The notes under the pieces are model-generated. The model saw only the letters and a program-made list of their open reading frames with translations, made no database searches and was not told the DNA's origin. The position numbers were made by a program, and so were the translations under genes. Shown here in pieces: positions 9,748 through 17,557 of a stretch of DNA of 64,000 nt. Position 1 is the first letter of the stretch; each line of letters starts with the position of its first letter. Source of the stretch: Myxococcus sp. CA023 (GTDB lineage Bacteria; Myxococcota; Myxococcia; Myxococcales; Myxococcaceae); contig NZ_JAAEAH010000046.1 of NCBI RefSeq assembly GCF_010998615.1, positions 1 through 64,000 of the forward strand. Direction: 5' to 3'.

Positions 9748-11808
9748 TCAGGCCAGCGCCCAAGCCAGCGCGAGCCCCAGGGCACACGCACCCGCGCAGA
9801 GCCCCGCGACGAGCCAGGGGCGTCCGCCGCGAAGCCATGTGCCAGAGTCCTCCTCGGGCTCAGGCATGGGCAGCGCTTCATCCCCCGTGATGGCGCGCAC
9901 CAACTCCAGACGACGGGCCTCCACCGCCGCGGCATCCACCGCTTGGGAGATGTCCACGCCAAAGCCCACCTGTGTCTCGCGGGTGGCTCGGCGCAACTGC
10001 GCGGCCTGGGGCGGCAAGGACTGGAGCGCCCTGGCGGGACTCACCTCCGTCACGGTGACATCCTCGGACGCGGTGGCACGGGCGCCCTGGCTTCGGCTGG
10101 CCTCCGCCCGTTCGAGCGCGACCATCAGCTTCGCCGCATCGACGGCTTCGGTGGCCGCCGCGTCTCCGCCCAGGCTGGCTCCGGAGTTCACGGCCCCAGG
10201 GCCCACCGCGGACTTCGACGCCACGCCGGCGTCCGCCGCCATCCGGGCACGTTCGGGCTGAACGACCGTGGGCTCCTCGTCCGCATCGAGTGGCGCGCTC
10301 GCGACCGGGCCTCGCGCTGGATGGACGACGGTGGCCTCCCCCTCCACATCGAGGTGTGCCCGTTCGCCGCCGGGAAGGCCCCGTCGCGCTCGCGAGGCTC
10401 CACCCTCCACCACGGTCGCCTCGTCCTCCGTCCCGTACAGCGCGGTGACGCGAGGCGCATTGACAGCGCGAGGCAACTCCGGCGCCCTTCCAGGAGTCCC
10501 TCGCACCGTGACTTCAAGTTCATCCGCGTCATCGTGCGCGGCGGGCGCGGCCTTCGCTGTCGTGCCTCGCACGGAGGCATCCGGTGCGGCTGGGACATTC
10601 GCATCAGGCTGGTGGGCGGGCGGCGGCGCCTTCGAAGTCTCAGCGCCGCCACGCTCGGCCGGGACGTAGTCCTCGGGCGCGTCGATGCCTTCGTGCTCGA
10701 ACGCGAGCGCGGTGGGCGGAGCGAGCACGGTGGCCAACGCGGGCTCGGTGAGTGCGCGGGAACGCGGCTCCCGCAGCAGTTCGCGGAGCACGAGCTCCTC
10801 CGCCTTCTTCTCGCGGGGGAACGCGGCCGCGATGAGGCGCGCGACATCCGCATCCCCCACGTTGGGCGCCAGCTTCGCCTTCATCCGCGCCAGTTCCGCG
10901 CCCATGGCGGCCGCGTCCGGGAAGCGATTGTCGGGCTCGGAGGCCAGCGCGCGCATCAGGAACGCATCCACGCTGGTAGGCACGCCCTGCCGGACGCTCC
11001 CCGCTGGCTCCCACTGGGGGTATGCCGCGCGCCGCCACCGCTCCACCGGGTCGCCCCGCTGCGCCAGGGGCTTCCACGCGAACAACTCCCACAGCAGCGC
11101 GCCCACCGCGTACACGTCCGCGCGCCGGTCCACGAAGCGCTTCCGCGCCTGCTCCGGTGCCATGTACGTCAGGTTGCCAATCACCACCCGGGGCGCCGTC
11201 TGCTGCTCCTTCAGCGTGGACTGCGCCGCGCCGAAGTCGATGATCTTCACCTCGCCCGCGTAGCTGATGCACACGTTCGCGGGAGACAAATCCCGGTGGA
11301 CCAGGTGCAGCGGATTGCCGAACTCATCCGTCGCGTCGTGCGCGTAGGCCAGTCCCTCACAGAGCCGCTGCCCCAGATGAAGCATGATGCCCAGCGGCAA
11401 CGTCCGCCCGAGCTGCCGCAACCGGTACGTCAGCCGGCTGAGCGTCTTGCCCTGCACGTACTCCATGGACAGGTAGAGCTGCCCTTCCACCTCGCCCATG
11501 GCGTACACGCGCGCGATGTTCGGATGGTGCAGCCGCACCACGACGCGGGCTTCATCCCGGAAGCGTCCGGCGAACTGCGGGCTCGCCATGAGCTGCGGGA
11601 GGACCTTCTTCACCACACAGGCACGACGAGGCGCCTCCTCACGCGCGAGGAACACCTCTCCCATCCCCCCGGCGCCGATGCGGCGCACGAGGGTATAGGG
11701 ACCGAAGCGAACGGGCCCCTCGAGGGGCGCGGGCTCAACCGGTCTTGCCAAGCGAACGGAAGGCCTTTCTCGCCGCCGCGAGGACGTGCGCGACTTCCGG
11801 CTCGCCAA
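9748..11808 (-). CDS. Membrane-anchored Ser/Thr protein kinase
   Basis: About 686 residues from a TTG at 11808 that overlaps the hemL 3' end; another TTG at 11751 is possible. The kinase domain (about 35-310) has the glycine loop GAGGMGEV, the ATP Lys in CVVKK, HRDLSPANV, DFG (IIDFGAA) and APE (YMAPEQ). A long Pro/Ala-rich low-complexity linker of about 330 residues with repeated EATVV/EPTVV motifs follows, then one C-terminal membrane helix (WLVAGLCAGACALGLALAW). The catalytic loop has Ser where most kinases have Lys, as in other myxobacterial kinases. The kinase therefore faces the cytosol at the membrane; its substrates are unknown. Confidence 0.92.
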   Translation of the reverse strand: MASRKSRTSSRRRERPSVRLARPVEPAPLEGPVRFGPYTLVRRIGAGGMGEVFLAREEAPRRACVVKKVLPQLMASPQFAGRFRDEARVVVRLHHPNIARVYAMGEVEGQLYLSMEYVQGKTLSRLTYRLRQLGRTLPLGIMLHLGQRLCEGLAYAHDATDEFGNPLHLVHRDLSPANVCISYAGEVKIIDFGAAQSTLKEQQTAPRVVIGNLTYMAPEQARKRFVDRRADVYAVGALLWELFAWKPLAQRGDPVERWRRAAYPQWEPAGSVRQGVPTSVDAFLMRALASEPDNRFPDAAAMGAELARMKAKLAPNVGDADVARLIAAAFPREKKAEELVLRELLREPRSRALTEPALATVLAPPTALAFEHEGIDAPEDYVPAERGGAETSKAPPPAHQPDANVPAAPDASVRGTTAKAAPAAHDDADELEVTVRGTPGRAPELPRAVNAPRVTALYGTEDEATVVEGGASRARRGLPGGERAHLDVEGEATVVHPARGPVASAPLDADEEPTVVQPERARMAADAGVASKSAVGPGAVNSGASLGGDAAATEAVDAAKLMVALERAEASRSQGARATASEDVTVTEVSPARALQSLPPQAAQLRRATRETQVGFGVDISQAVDAAAVEARRLELVRAITGDEALPMPEPEEDSGTWLRGGRPWLVAGLCAGACALGLALAWALA

Positions 11809-13030
11809 TGGCCAGCGACACGAACGCCGCCTCGAACTGGCTGGGCGGCAGGTAGACGCCTTCGTTCAGCATGGCGTGGAAGAACTTCCCGAAGCGCGCC
11901 GTGTCCGCCTTCTTCGCGCTGGTGTAGTCGTAGACGGGCTCACCGGTGAAGAACACCGTGAGCATGCTGCCCACGCGGTTGACGGTGACGGGCACGTCCG
12001 CGGCCTTCGCCTCGGCGAGCAGGCCGACCTCCAACATGCGGCTGACCTCCTCCAGCCGCGCGTAGGTGCCGGGGGCCGCCAGGGCCTTGAGGCACGCCAA
12101 GCCCGCCGCCACCGCCACCGGGTTCCCCGACAGCGTGCCGGACTGGTACACCGGGCCCGCGGGAGCCACCTTCTCCATGATGTCGCGGCGGCCACCATAC
12201 GCGCCCATCGGCATGCCCCCGCCAATCACCTTGGCCATGGTGGTGAGGTCCGGCTTGAGGCCGTACAGCTCCTGCGCGCCGCCTCGCGACAGCCGGAAGC
12301 CCGTCATGACCTCGTCCAGCACCAGCAGCACGCCGTGCTTCCGGCAGAGCGCCTGCAGCCCTTCGAGGTAGCCCGGCTTCGGCACCAGCACGCCCATGTT
12401 GCCCACCACCGGCTCGATGATGGCGCAAGCGATGTCCTGGCCATTCTCCGCGAAGATGCGCTCCACGGCGGCCAGGTCGTTGAAGGGCGCGGTAAGCGTG
12501 AGCTTCGCCAGCGCCGACGGCACGCCCGGAGAGTCCGGCAGGCCCAGCGTCTCCACGCCACTGCCCGCCTTCACCAGGAACGGGTCTCCCGCGCCGTGGA
12601 AGCAGCCTTCGAACTTGAGGATGTGCTCGCGGCCGGTGAAGCCCCGCGCGACGCGGATGGCCGCCACCGTGGCCTCGGTGCCACTGGAGACCAGGCGCAC
12701 CATCTCCACCGCGGGCATGGTGGCGCAGATGAGCTCCGCGAACTCCACCTCACCCGCATGCGGCGCGCCATAGGACGAGCCCCGGCGCGCGGCGTCGATG
12801 ATGGCGTCCAAGATGGGCGGATACGCGTGGCCCAGGATGAGCGGTCCCCAGCTCCCCACGAGGTCGACGTAGCGGTTGCCGTCCACATCCGTGAGCCAGG
12901 CACCTGAGCCTTCACGGAAGAAGACAGGGTCGCCGCCAACGCCTCGGAAGGCGCGCACCGGGGAATTCACTCCGCCGGGGATGCGAGCCTGCGCGCGAGC
13001 GAAGAGAGCCTGACTGTGAGCGTGGTTCAT
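11735..13030 (-). CDS. hemL: Glutamate-1-semialdehyde 2,1-aminomutase
   Basis: A 431-residue PLP enzyme that turns glutamate-1-semialdehyde into 5-aminolevulinate, the tetrapyrrole precursor made by the C5 route. The sequence shows the class III aminotransferase core: IPGGVNSPVRAF at the N-terminus, SSGTEA for phosphate binding, DEVMTGFR with the PLP-ring Asp, and the Schiff-base Lys in MAKVIGGGMP. The ATG at 13030 is preferred since GGAACGAG lies just upstream; an ATG at 13042 and a GTG at 13054 are alternatives. Its 3' end overlaps the kinase frame, which hints at cotranscription. Confidence 0.97.
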   Translation of the reverse strand: MNHAHSQALFARAQARIPGGVNSPVRAFRGVGGDPVFFREGSGAWLTDVDGNRYVDLVGSWGPLILGHAYPPILDAIIDAARRGSSYGAPHAGEVEFAELICATMPAVEMVRLVSSGTEATVAAIRVARGFTGREHILKFEGCFHGAGDPFLVKAGSGVETLGLPDSPGVPSALAKLTLTAPFNDLAAVERIFAENGQDIACAIIEPVVGNMGVLVPKPGYLEGLQALCRKHGVLLVLDEVMTGFRLSRGGAQELYGLKPDLTTMAKVIGGGMPMGAYGGRRDIMEKVAPAGPVYQSGTLSGNPVAVAAGLACLKALAAPGTYARLEEVSRMLEVGLLAEAKAADVPVTVNRVGSMLTVFFTGEPVYDYTSAKKADTARFGKFFHAMLNEGVYLPPSQFEAAFVSLAIGEPEVAHVLAAARKAFRSLGKTG

Positions 13031-13219
13031 GGCTCGTTCCATACCATGCGGCACGAGGCAGTCTGTGTCCCCGCACGCCCGCTCCCATGCCCCCCGCTTC
13101 TTCGTGCCGTTGTCGACACATTATGGACAGTCTCAGGCAGTGCGGAAGAAACCGTCTTTCTTGTAAATCTGACTAAATTGGGTGGATTCAGCGCCCCATC
13201 GTCCGGGACTCAGGCGAGC

Positions 13220-13402
13220 GTGCGCGAGGCGCTGCGGGAATCCATCTCCCGGCTGGGCCTGAGCCGCGCCGTGCCCGTCCTCGAGCGACTCCGTGACACG
13301 AACGCCGCGGCTCGAGACGAAGTGACTCCCTGGATTGCAGTGCTCGCGGAGCATCCCCAGCGGTGGGAAATGCTCGATACCGCACGGCGACATTCGCACT
13401 GA
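13220..13402 (+). CDS. Possible small protein in the hemL-AKR gap
   Basis: The 468-bp gap between hemL and the aldo/keto reductase holds an open frame ending at 13402. From the GTG at 13220 it gives 60 residues that look helical and natural (REALRESISRLGLSRAVPVLERL, then EHPQRWEMLDTARRH). A TTG at 13178 would add 14 residues. No good ribosome binding site is visible. The stretch 13105-13185 just before it is AT-rich for this genome and probably carries promoters. I do not recognise the protein. Confidence 0.35.
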   Translation: MREALRESISRLGLSRAVPVLERLRDTNAAARDEVTPWIAVLAEHPQRWEMLDTARRHSH

Positions 13403-13498
13403 TGAACGGGGCATTTTGACCTGCACCCTGCTTCGGGACGCGTTAGCTACGCCGGCCACGGCCCACGGGCCGACCACTCACCGAGGGAGCGACAGGCA

Positions 13499-14476
13499 AT
13501 GCCCCAAACGAAGCTCGAAGCACGCAAGGCACTCGGAACCACGGGCCTTCAGGTATCCCCCCTGTGCCTGGGTGGAAACGTCTTCGGATGGACAGCCGAC
13601 GAGGCGACCTCGTTCGCGGTGCTCGATGCCTTCGTCGACAACGGCGGCAACTTCATCGACACGGCGGACGTCTATTCGAGCTGGGTTCCCGGCAACCGCG
13701 GCGGCGAGTCTGAGACGCTCATCGGCAAGTGGATGAAGTCGCGCAGCGCTCGGGAGCGCGTCGTCATCGCCACCAAGGTGGGCTCGCAGACGGAGCTGGG
13801 GAAGGGCCTGAGCCGCGAGCACATCCAGCGCAGCGTGGAGGCCTCGCTGCGCCGGTTGCAGTTGGACGTCATCGACCTCTACTACGCGCACTACGAGGAC
13901 CTGGGCACGCCGGTAGAGGAGACGATGGCGGCCTTCGACGCGCTTGTGCGCTCCGGCAAGGTCCGCGCGCTGGGCACCAGCAACCACTCCCCGCAGCGGC
14001 TCACCGAGTCACTGGAGGTATCCCGCCGCAACAACCTCGCCCGGTACGCGGTGCTGCAACCGCACTACAACCTCGTCGAGCGCAAGGACTTCGAGTCATC
14101 GCTCCGGGGCATCTGCGAACGGGAAGGGCTCGTGGTGGCGCCCTACTTCGCGTTGGCCTCGGGCTTCCTGACGGGCAAGTACCGCAAGGACCAGCCGCCT
14201 CCGAAGTCGGCCCGCGCCGAAAGCGTGCTGAAGCAGTATGGAAACGCGCGCGGCTGGGCGGTGATTGATGCCCTGGACGCCGTGACGCGCCGGCATCCGG
14301 GAGCGAACTTCGCCCAGGTCGCGCTCGCGTGGCTCGCGGATCAGCCCACCATCGTGGCGCCCATCGCGAGCGCGACGTCCGCCAGTCAGACGCAGGAACT
14401 GCTGGGTGCGTTCACGTTGCAACTGACGGCGGAGGACCTCCGCGCCCTGGACGTTGCGTCGTCCCGCGAGGCCTGA
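13499..14476 (+). CDS. Aldo/keto reductase
   Basis: A 325-residue NADPH-dependent TIM-barrel reductase. The AKR catalytic tetrad is visible: Asp and Tyr in FIDTADVYSSW, Lys in IATKVG, and His in LYYAHYED. The C-terminal cofactor-binding segment includes APIASATSASQ. A GAGGGAG ribosome binding site is at about 13482. The overall pattern (RALGTTGLQVSPLCLGGNVFGW) matches the group that acts on aldehydes, sugars or related carbonyls; the substrate is unknown. rraA follows after 15 bp, so the two are probably one transcript. Confidence 0.93.
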   Translation: MPQTKLEARKALGTTGLQVSPLCLGGNVFGWTADEATSFAVLDAFVDNGGNFIDTADVYSSWVPGNRGGESETLIGKWMKSRSARERVVIATKVGSQTELGKGLSREHIQRSVEASLRRLQLDVIDLYYAHYEDLGTPVEETMAAFDALVRSGKVRALGTSNHSPQRLTESLEVSRRNNLARYAVLQPHYNLVERKDFESSLRGICEREGLVVAPYFALASGFLTGKYRKDQPPPKSARAESVLKQYGNARGWAVIDALDAVTRRHPGANFAQVALAWLADQPTIVAPIASATSASQTQELLGAFTLQLTAEDLRALDVASSREA

Positions 14477-14491
14477 GAAGGCTCGAAGCCC

Positions 14492-14989
14492 ATGAGCACG
14501 TTCACCGACTTCAAGACGGCCGACCTCTGCGATGCCCACGCGGGCACGCTGCGGTTCCAGATTGCCGAGCCCGGGTTCCAGGACTACGGCGGCGTCCGGA
14601 CCTTCGCGGGTCCCATCAGCACGGTGCGGGCGCCCGAGGACAACTCCCTCGTGCGCAAGGCCTTGGAGGAGCCCGGCCAAGGCCGGGTGCTGGTGGTGGA
14701 CGGCGGAGGCAGCCGCCGCTGCGCGCTCGTGGGAGACCAACTCGCGTTGCTCGCCCACCAGAATGGCTGGGCGGGCGTGGTGGTGAATGGCTGCATCCGC
14801 GACGCCGAGGACGTGGGCCGCATGCGCATCGGCGTCAAGGCGCTGGACACCCACCCGCTCAAGAGCCTCAAGCGCAACGAGGGACAACGTGACGTGGAGG
14901 TCCGCTTCGCCGGAGTCACCTTCCGCCCCGGCCACTACGTTTATGCGGACCTGGACGGCATCGTCACCTCCGAGTCGCCCCTGGGCTGA
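14492..14989 (+). CDS. rraA: RraA-family protein (HMG/CHA aldolase-like or RNase E regulator)
   Basis: A 165-residue RraA-fold protein, the usual length. It contains [18 protein letters not shown] and [18 protein letters not shown], where the Arg-Asp of GCIRD is the metal/substrate site of the oxaloacetate decarboxylase/4-hydroxy-4-methyl-2-oxoglutarate aldolase subfamily. E. coli RraA of similar length binds RNase E instead. The sequence alone does not separate the roles, but the retained metal-site residues allow aldolase or decarboxylase activity. It sits 15 bp after an aldo/keto reductase. Confidence 0.9.
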   Translation: MSTFTDFKTADLCDAHAGTLRFQIAEPGFQDYGGVRTFAGPISTVRAPEDNSLVRKALEEPGQGRVLVVDGGGSRRCALVGDQLALLAHQNGWAGVVVNGCIRDAEDVGRMRIGVKALDTHPLKSLKRNEGQRDVEVRFAGVTFRPGHYVYADLDGIVTSESPLG

Positions 14990-15019
14990 TGCCAGGGGCT
15001 CCGGGCGGAAGTGCAGGCA

Positions 15020-15982
15020 CTACCCGCGTCGCCACCACTTCCGCCGCGCGGCCCTCACGTCGGACCAGTCCACCAGGCAGTCGTGCACGTTCTCCTGGCC
15101 GCGCTGGGCATCAGGAATGTCCCCTGACTCCACGCGCGAAATCAGCTCCGGCAACCGCTCGTAGAACGTGGGCGAGCGGTACTGGGGATGCAATGTCCAC
15201 AGGCCCGGCGCGGCGCCCAGGAAGTCCAGCCGCCACAAGCCGCGACCCTTGAGCCTCCGGGTGACCAGGTTCTCCGGCTCGCGGTACGGCGGATTGCCCG
15301 CGCGCAAGGCACGCAGCACGTGAATGGGCGGCGCCAGCTTCGCCTGCAGCGGCCCCACTCGGCGCACCATGGCGTCGCGGTCCACGAAGAAGGCCCGGCT
15401 ACTGAAGCGCCGGAAACGGAACGCGTGGGAGCCCTGTGCATCGGGCTCGTACCAGCGACTGTCTCCCGCAATCGTCCCATCCGCGCGCGGCGGGCCCGAC
15501 AAGGGACTGCAGCTCACCAACTCCTCGCGTGACGCGAGTTGCGCGGCCGCCTCCGCCATCCAGGCGCGCGACGCTCCACCGATGAGCATGTCCGCGTCCA
15601 GGTGCATCACGTGCGGGTGCTTCGCCGCCGCGAGCCCGAAGAAGTAGGAATGGAAGGGCCCGCCGCGCGAGTCCTTCATGGGCAGCCGGGAGCCTCCGAA
15701 GAATTGCTCGGAGAGTGCCTTCGTGACGGCGGGAGAGTAGTCCACCTCCACCAGCCGGATGCGCGGATCCGCCGAGGACAGCTCCGACAGCAGCGCGTCC
15801 ATCTTCGGCTTTCGCTCCAGCCACGCACCCGCGAAGCGGCTGCCCTGGCTGCGGTGCAGGTCCAGCACGAGCAGCACCTCCTGCACGGAGGGCCCGAGCT
15901 GGCGAAGCTGATGCGGAAGGATGAGGCGCGCGTGCGGATAGTCCGTGGGCGCGAGGTTGATTTGCAGGGTGACCGGGCTCAC
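15020..15982 (-). CDS. Glycosyltransferase-like protein (GT-A type)
   Basis: A 320-residue cytosolic protein from a GTG start. The early part (VQEVLLVLDLHRSQGS, then IRLVEVDYS) has the alternating strand/helix look of a nucleotide-sugar-binding GT-A fold. HLDADML is a DxD-like metal motif that would hold the nucleotide sugar. The remainder has a Trp/Arg-rich C-terminus (RRKWWRRG). No membrane segment is seen. The donor and acceptor are unknown, and no other polysaccharide genes lie nearby. Confidence 0.65.
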   Translation of the reverse strand: MSPVTLQINLAPTDYPHARLILPHQLRQLGPSVQEVLLVLDLHRSQGSRFAGAWLERKPKMDALLSELSSADPRIRLVEVDYSPAVTKALSEQFFGGSRLPMKDSRGGPFHSYFFGLAAAKHPHVMHLDADMLIGGASRAWMAEAAAQLASREELVSCSPLSGPPRADGTIAGDSRWYEPDAQGSHAFRFRRFSSRAFFVDRDAMVRRVGPLQAKLAPPIHVLRALRAGNPPYREPENLVTRRLKGRGLWRLDFLGAAPGLWTLHPQYRSPTFYERLPELISRVESGDIPDAQRGQENVHDCLVDWSDVRAARRKWWRRG

Positions 15983-16074
15983 GGCGTGTCCAGCAAGAGG
16001 GAGGTCGCGTCATCCATGACGGAGTGGCTACCCACTTGCCATACCCACGGGGCACCAGACAACTGAAGGAGGAG

Positions 16075-16147
16075 TGGTCCTGGCAGGAGTCGAACCTGCG
16101 GCCTCTCGGTCCGCAACCGAGTGCTCTATCCTCTGAGCTACAAGACC
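16075..16147 (-). tRNA. tRNA-Arg, anticodon GCG
   Basis: A 73-nt cloverleaf: acceptor GGTCTTG paired with CAGGACC (one G-U pair), D arm GCTC/GAGC, anticodon stem CTCGG/CCGAG with loop TTGCGGA, T arm GCAGG/CCTGC with TTCGACT, discriminator A, no encoded CCA. U33 is present and the anticodon reads GCG, pairing with CGC. Most bacteria read CGN with an ACG (inosine) tRNA-Arg, so the G34 form is notable. The D loop has GGATA as in tRNA-Arg. Confidence 0.9.
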
Positions 16148-16165
16148 GGAACTGCGACTGCGAGA

Positions 16166-16185
16166 GCGCCCCAGCCACGGGGCGC
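16166..16185 (-). terminator. Hairpin after the 20-residue peptide gene
   Basis: A perfect 7-bp stem, GCGCCCC and GGGGCGC, with a 6-nt loop. It begins 5 nt after the stop of the small peptide gene and lies before tRNA-Arg. It is followed by TCTCGCAG rather than a T-run, so it may be a weak terminator or a processing/stability hairpin. Confidence 0.4.
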
Positions 16186-16189
16186 GGTG

Positions 16190-16252
16190 TCAGAAGGAAG
16201 CGATGCCGTCGAACAGGTCTTCCGGCTCGGACTCGATGGGGAGGGGATTCAT
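16190..16252 (-). CDS. 20-residue acidic peptide directly downstream of tRNA-Asp-like gene
   Basis: An ATG at 16252 is preceded by GAGGTGA (16258-16264), a full match to the anti-Shine-Dalgarno, at an ideal 5-nt spacing. The peptide begins MNPLPIESEP, is acidic and ends DLFDGIASF before TGA. Its start codon is only 21 nt beyond the 3' end of the tRNA-Asp-like gene, so it is likely on the same transcript. It shares MNP with the internal MNP of the two repeated peptides nearby and similarly carries an Asp-rich stretch before a Gly-Ile. The function is unknown; such a short frame could be chance but for the ribosome binding site. Confidence 0.5.
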   Translation of the reverse strand: MNPLPIESEPEDLFDGIASF

Positions 16253-16273
16253 GGGCGTCACCTCGGGGATGAG

Positions 16274-16345
16274 CGCTCCGACAGGGAATCGAACCCTGTT
16301 CACACGGTAGACGGCCGTGCTGCGATTCCAATCGCATCCCGGAGC
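16274..16345 (-). tRNA. Non-canonical tRNA-Asp-like gene (anticodon GTC, C33)
   Basis: A 72-nt cloverleaf: acceptor GCTCCGG/TCGGAGC, D hairpin TGCGA/TCGCA, anticodon stem CACGG/CCGTG, T arm CAGGG/CCCTG with TTCGATT, and discriminator G. Anticodon GTC plus G73 are aspartate identity elements. It deviates from elongator tRNAs at key places: position 8 is G not T, the D loop is only 6 nt, position 33 is C (loop CCGTCTA) and position 37 is a pyrimidine. Such a loop should decode poorly. It may be a charged donor for a non-ribosomal reaction, a regulatory tRNA mimic, or a pseudogene; the intact stems argue against decay. Confidence 0.7.
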
Positions 16346-16368
16346 AGTGGGGTTGACCCGGAAAAGAA

Positions 16369-16401
16369 AGAGGCCGGGTTCCCTCGGGGAGCCCGGCCTC
16401 T
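16369..16401 (-). terminator. Intrinsic terminator after peptide gene A
   Basis: A perfect 10-bp stem AGAGGCCGGG/CCCGGCCTCT with a 13-nt loop that can itself pair (CCC with GGG). On the minus strand it is followed by TTTCTTTTCC. It separates the peptide gene from the tRNA-Asp-like gene. It is identical in sequence to the hairpin in copy B. Confidence 0.85.
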
Positions 16402-16439
16402 GGACTGCCATGCCCTGTCCTTCGACGGGGCGCGGTGGG

Positions 16440-16592
16440 TCAGAACCCAGGCGGGAGATCTCGACGGGAGGTCGCCCCCCGCTTGGAATCACGAGCGGTG
16501 GCCCGGCCAGCGAGTGCGAGCGCATCGATGCCGATGACAGTATCGTTCAGGGTGTCGGGATTCATCGGGCTCGTCAGGTTCGCCGTCTTCAT
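16440..16592 (-). CDS. Small leader-type peptide A, 50 aa
   Basis: The ATG at 16592 has AAGGAG 8 nt upstream (16601-16606). The peptide opens MKTA, then NLTSPMNPDTLNDTVIGI, and then diverges into a charged, Arg-rich tail (ARDSKRGATSRRDLPPGF). The N-terminal part is shared with the peptide at 18318-18464 apart from two substitutions near the start, and two codons differ only synonymously (CTG/TTG, GAT/GAC), which suggests selection on the protein. A conserved N-terminus with an unrelated tail is the pattern of ribosomal peptide precursors or of signal/toxin peptides; no modifying enzyme is seen nearby. A terminator and tRNA-like gene follow. Confidence 0.65.
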   Translation of the reverse strand: MKTANLTSPMNPDTLNDTVIGIDALALAGRATARDSKRGATSRRDLPPGF

Positions 16593-16675
16593 GGCCACCG
16601 CTCCTTTCATGGGAAATGGACGCAATGGCCGCACAGGGCCTGACAAGCTGTGCACGGGCTGAAGACAGGGACGCG

Positions 16676-17469
16676 ATGGCGGAGGACGCACAGCAGCAGG
16701 GCTACACCCAGTGGGCACCGCCTATCGAGATGGCGGATGCGGTGGACGCGTTCTGGCAGTTCTGGGTGCCCCGAAAGCCCCACGACGTCCCCCTCCCCCG
16801 GCAGCACCGGGTCCTTCCGGATGGCTGCACCGACCTCATCTTCGGATTCCAACACGCCCCAGGCCCGGTGTGGCTGGCCGCACCCCGGCTGGCCGTCGTC
16901 GGCCCCATGAAGCGCTTCATCCTCGTCGACCTCGAGCCCGGCGGGGTGAGCCTGGGCGTCAGGCTCCGTCCTGGCTGGGCGCAGGCCCTGCTGGGTGTCA
17001 GTCCGCGTGAACTCTGCGGACTCAACGTCTCCGCCCAGGATTGCTCGCCCACCCTCACGCAGCTTCAGCGGCGGATGGAAGACTGCGCCTCACCCGCCCA
17101 GGCCATGGCCCTGCTCCAGCGCACCATCGCCGACGCTGGGCTTCGTTCCGGAGCATGGCGAAGCCGCGTGCCATCCAGGCCCTGGGACACATTCAAGCCT
17201 CGTCGGGGCAGGTGCGCATGGCCGCGCTCGCTCGCGAACTGGGTGTGAGTGAGCGCACCCTGCACCGGGACATCCTCGACGAAGCCGGCGTACCGCCGAA
17301 GCTGCTCGCGCGCGTCCTGCGCTTCCAGCGGGCGGTGTCCCTGCTGCGCTCCCGTGAGGGCACAGACCTGTGTGACGTCGCGCTCGAATGCGGCTACGCG
17401 GACCAGGCGCATCTGTCACGAGACGTGCGGGAATTGGCCGGCGTGTCGCCCACCGCACTCGTGGGTTGA
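16676..17469 (+). pseudogene. Frameshifted AraC-family regulator
   Basis: The N-terminal part (from the ATG at 16676; an ATG at 16616 also exists) resembles the DUF6597-type sensor domain of AraC regulators (DAFWQFWVP, then LPDGCTDLIFGF). It runs in one frame to about 17145. The C-terminal part continues in another frame from about 17150 with a clear AraC DNA-binding domain: MAALARELGVSERTLHRDI, and later DVALECGYADQAHLSRDV. One missing base near 17140-17160 explains the break, whether by mutation or sequencing error. It is divergent from peptide gene A, separated by about 80 bp, so it may once have regulated that locus. The VOC gene downstream is probably cotranscribed. Confidence 0.8.
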
Positions 17470-17557
17470 GCGCTGTCCGATTCCTTCAAGACAGGCCCGT
17501 GCCATCCGTGTGACGACGCACTCACACAGACATCCCACTGACCGACAGGGGTCCACC

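Larger units (their letters stand above)
16355..16645 (-). repeat. Duplicated peptide-terminator unit, copy A
   Basis: A 291-bp unit matching 18234-18516. Shared blocks, read on the minus strand, are TGTCAGGCCC upstream, GAAAGGAGCGGTG as ribosome binding site, the first 70 or so bases of the peptide gene, GGCATGGCAG, and the entire terminator through CTTTTCCGGGTC. The middle part, encoding the peptide tail, is unrelated between copies. In both copies a C33 tRNA-like gene follows within 13 nt. Confidence 0.85.

Noticed and set aside
16616-17248. Programmed frameshift in the AraC gene
   Set aside because: No slippery heptamer or stimulating hairpin is evident near the switch; mutation or sequence error is simpler.
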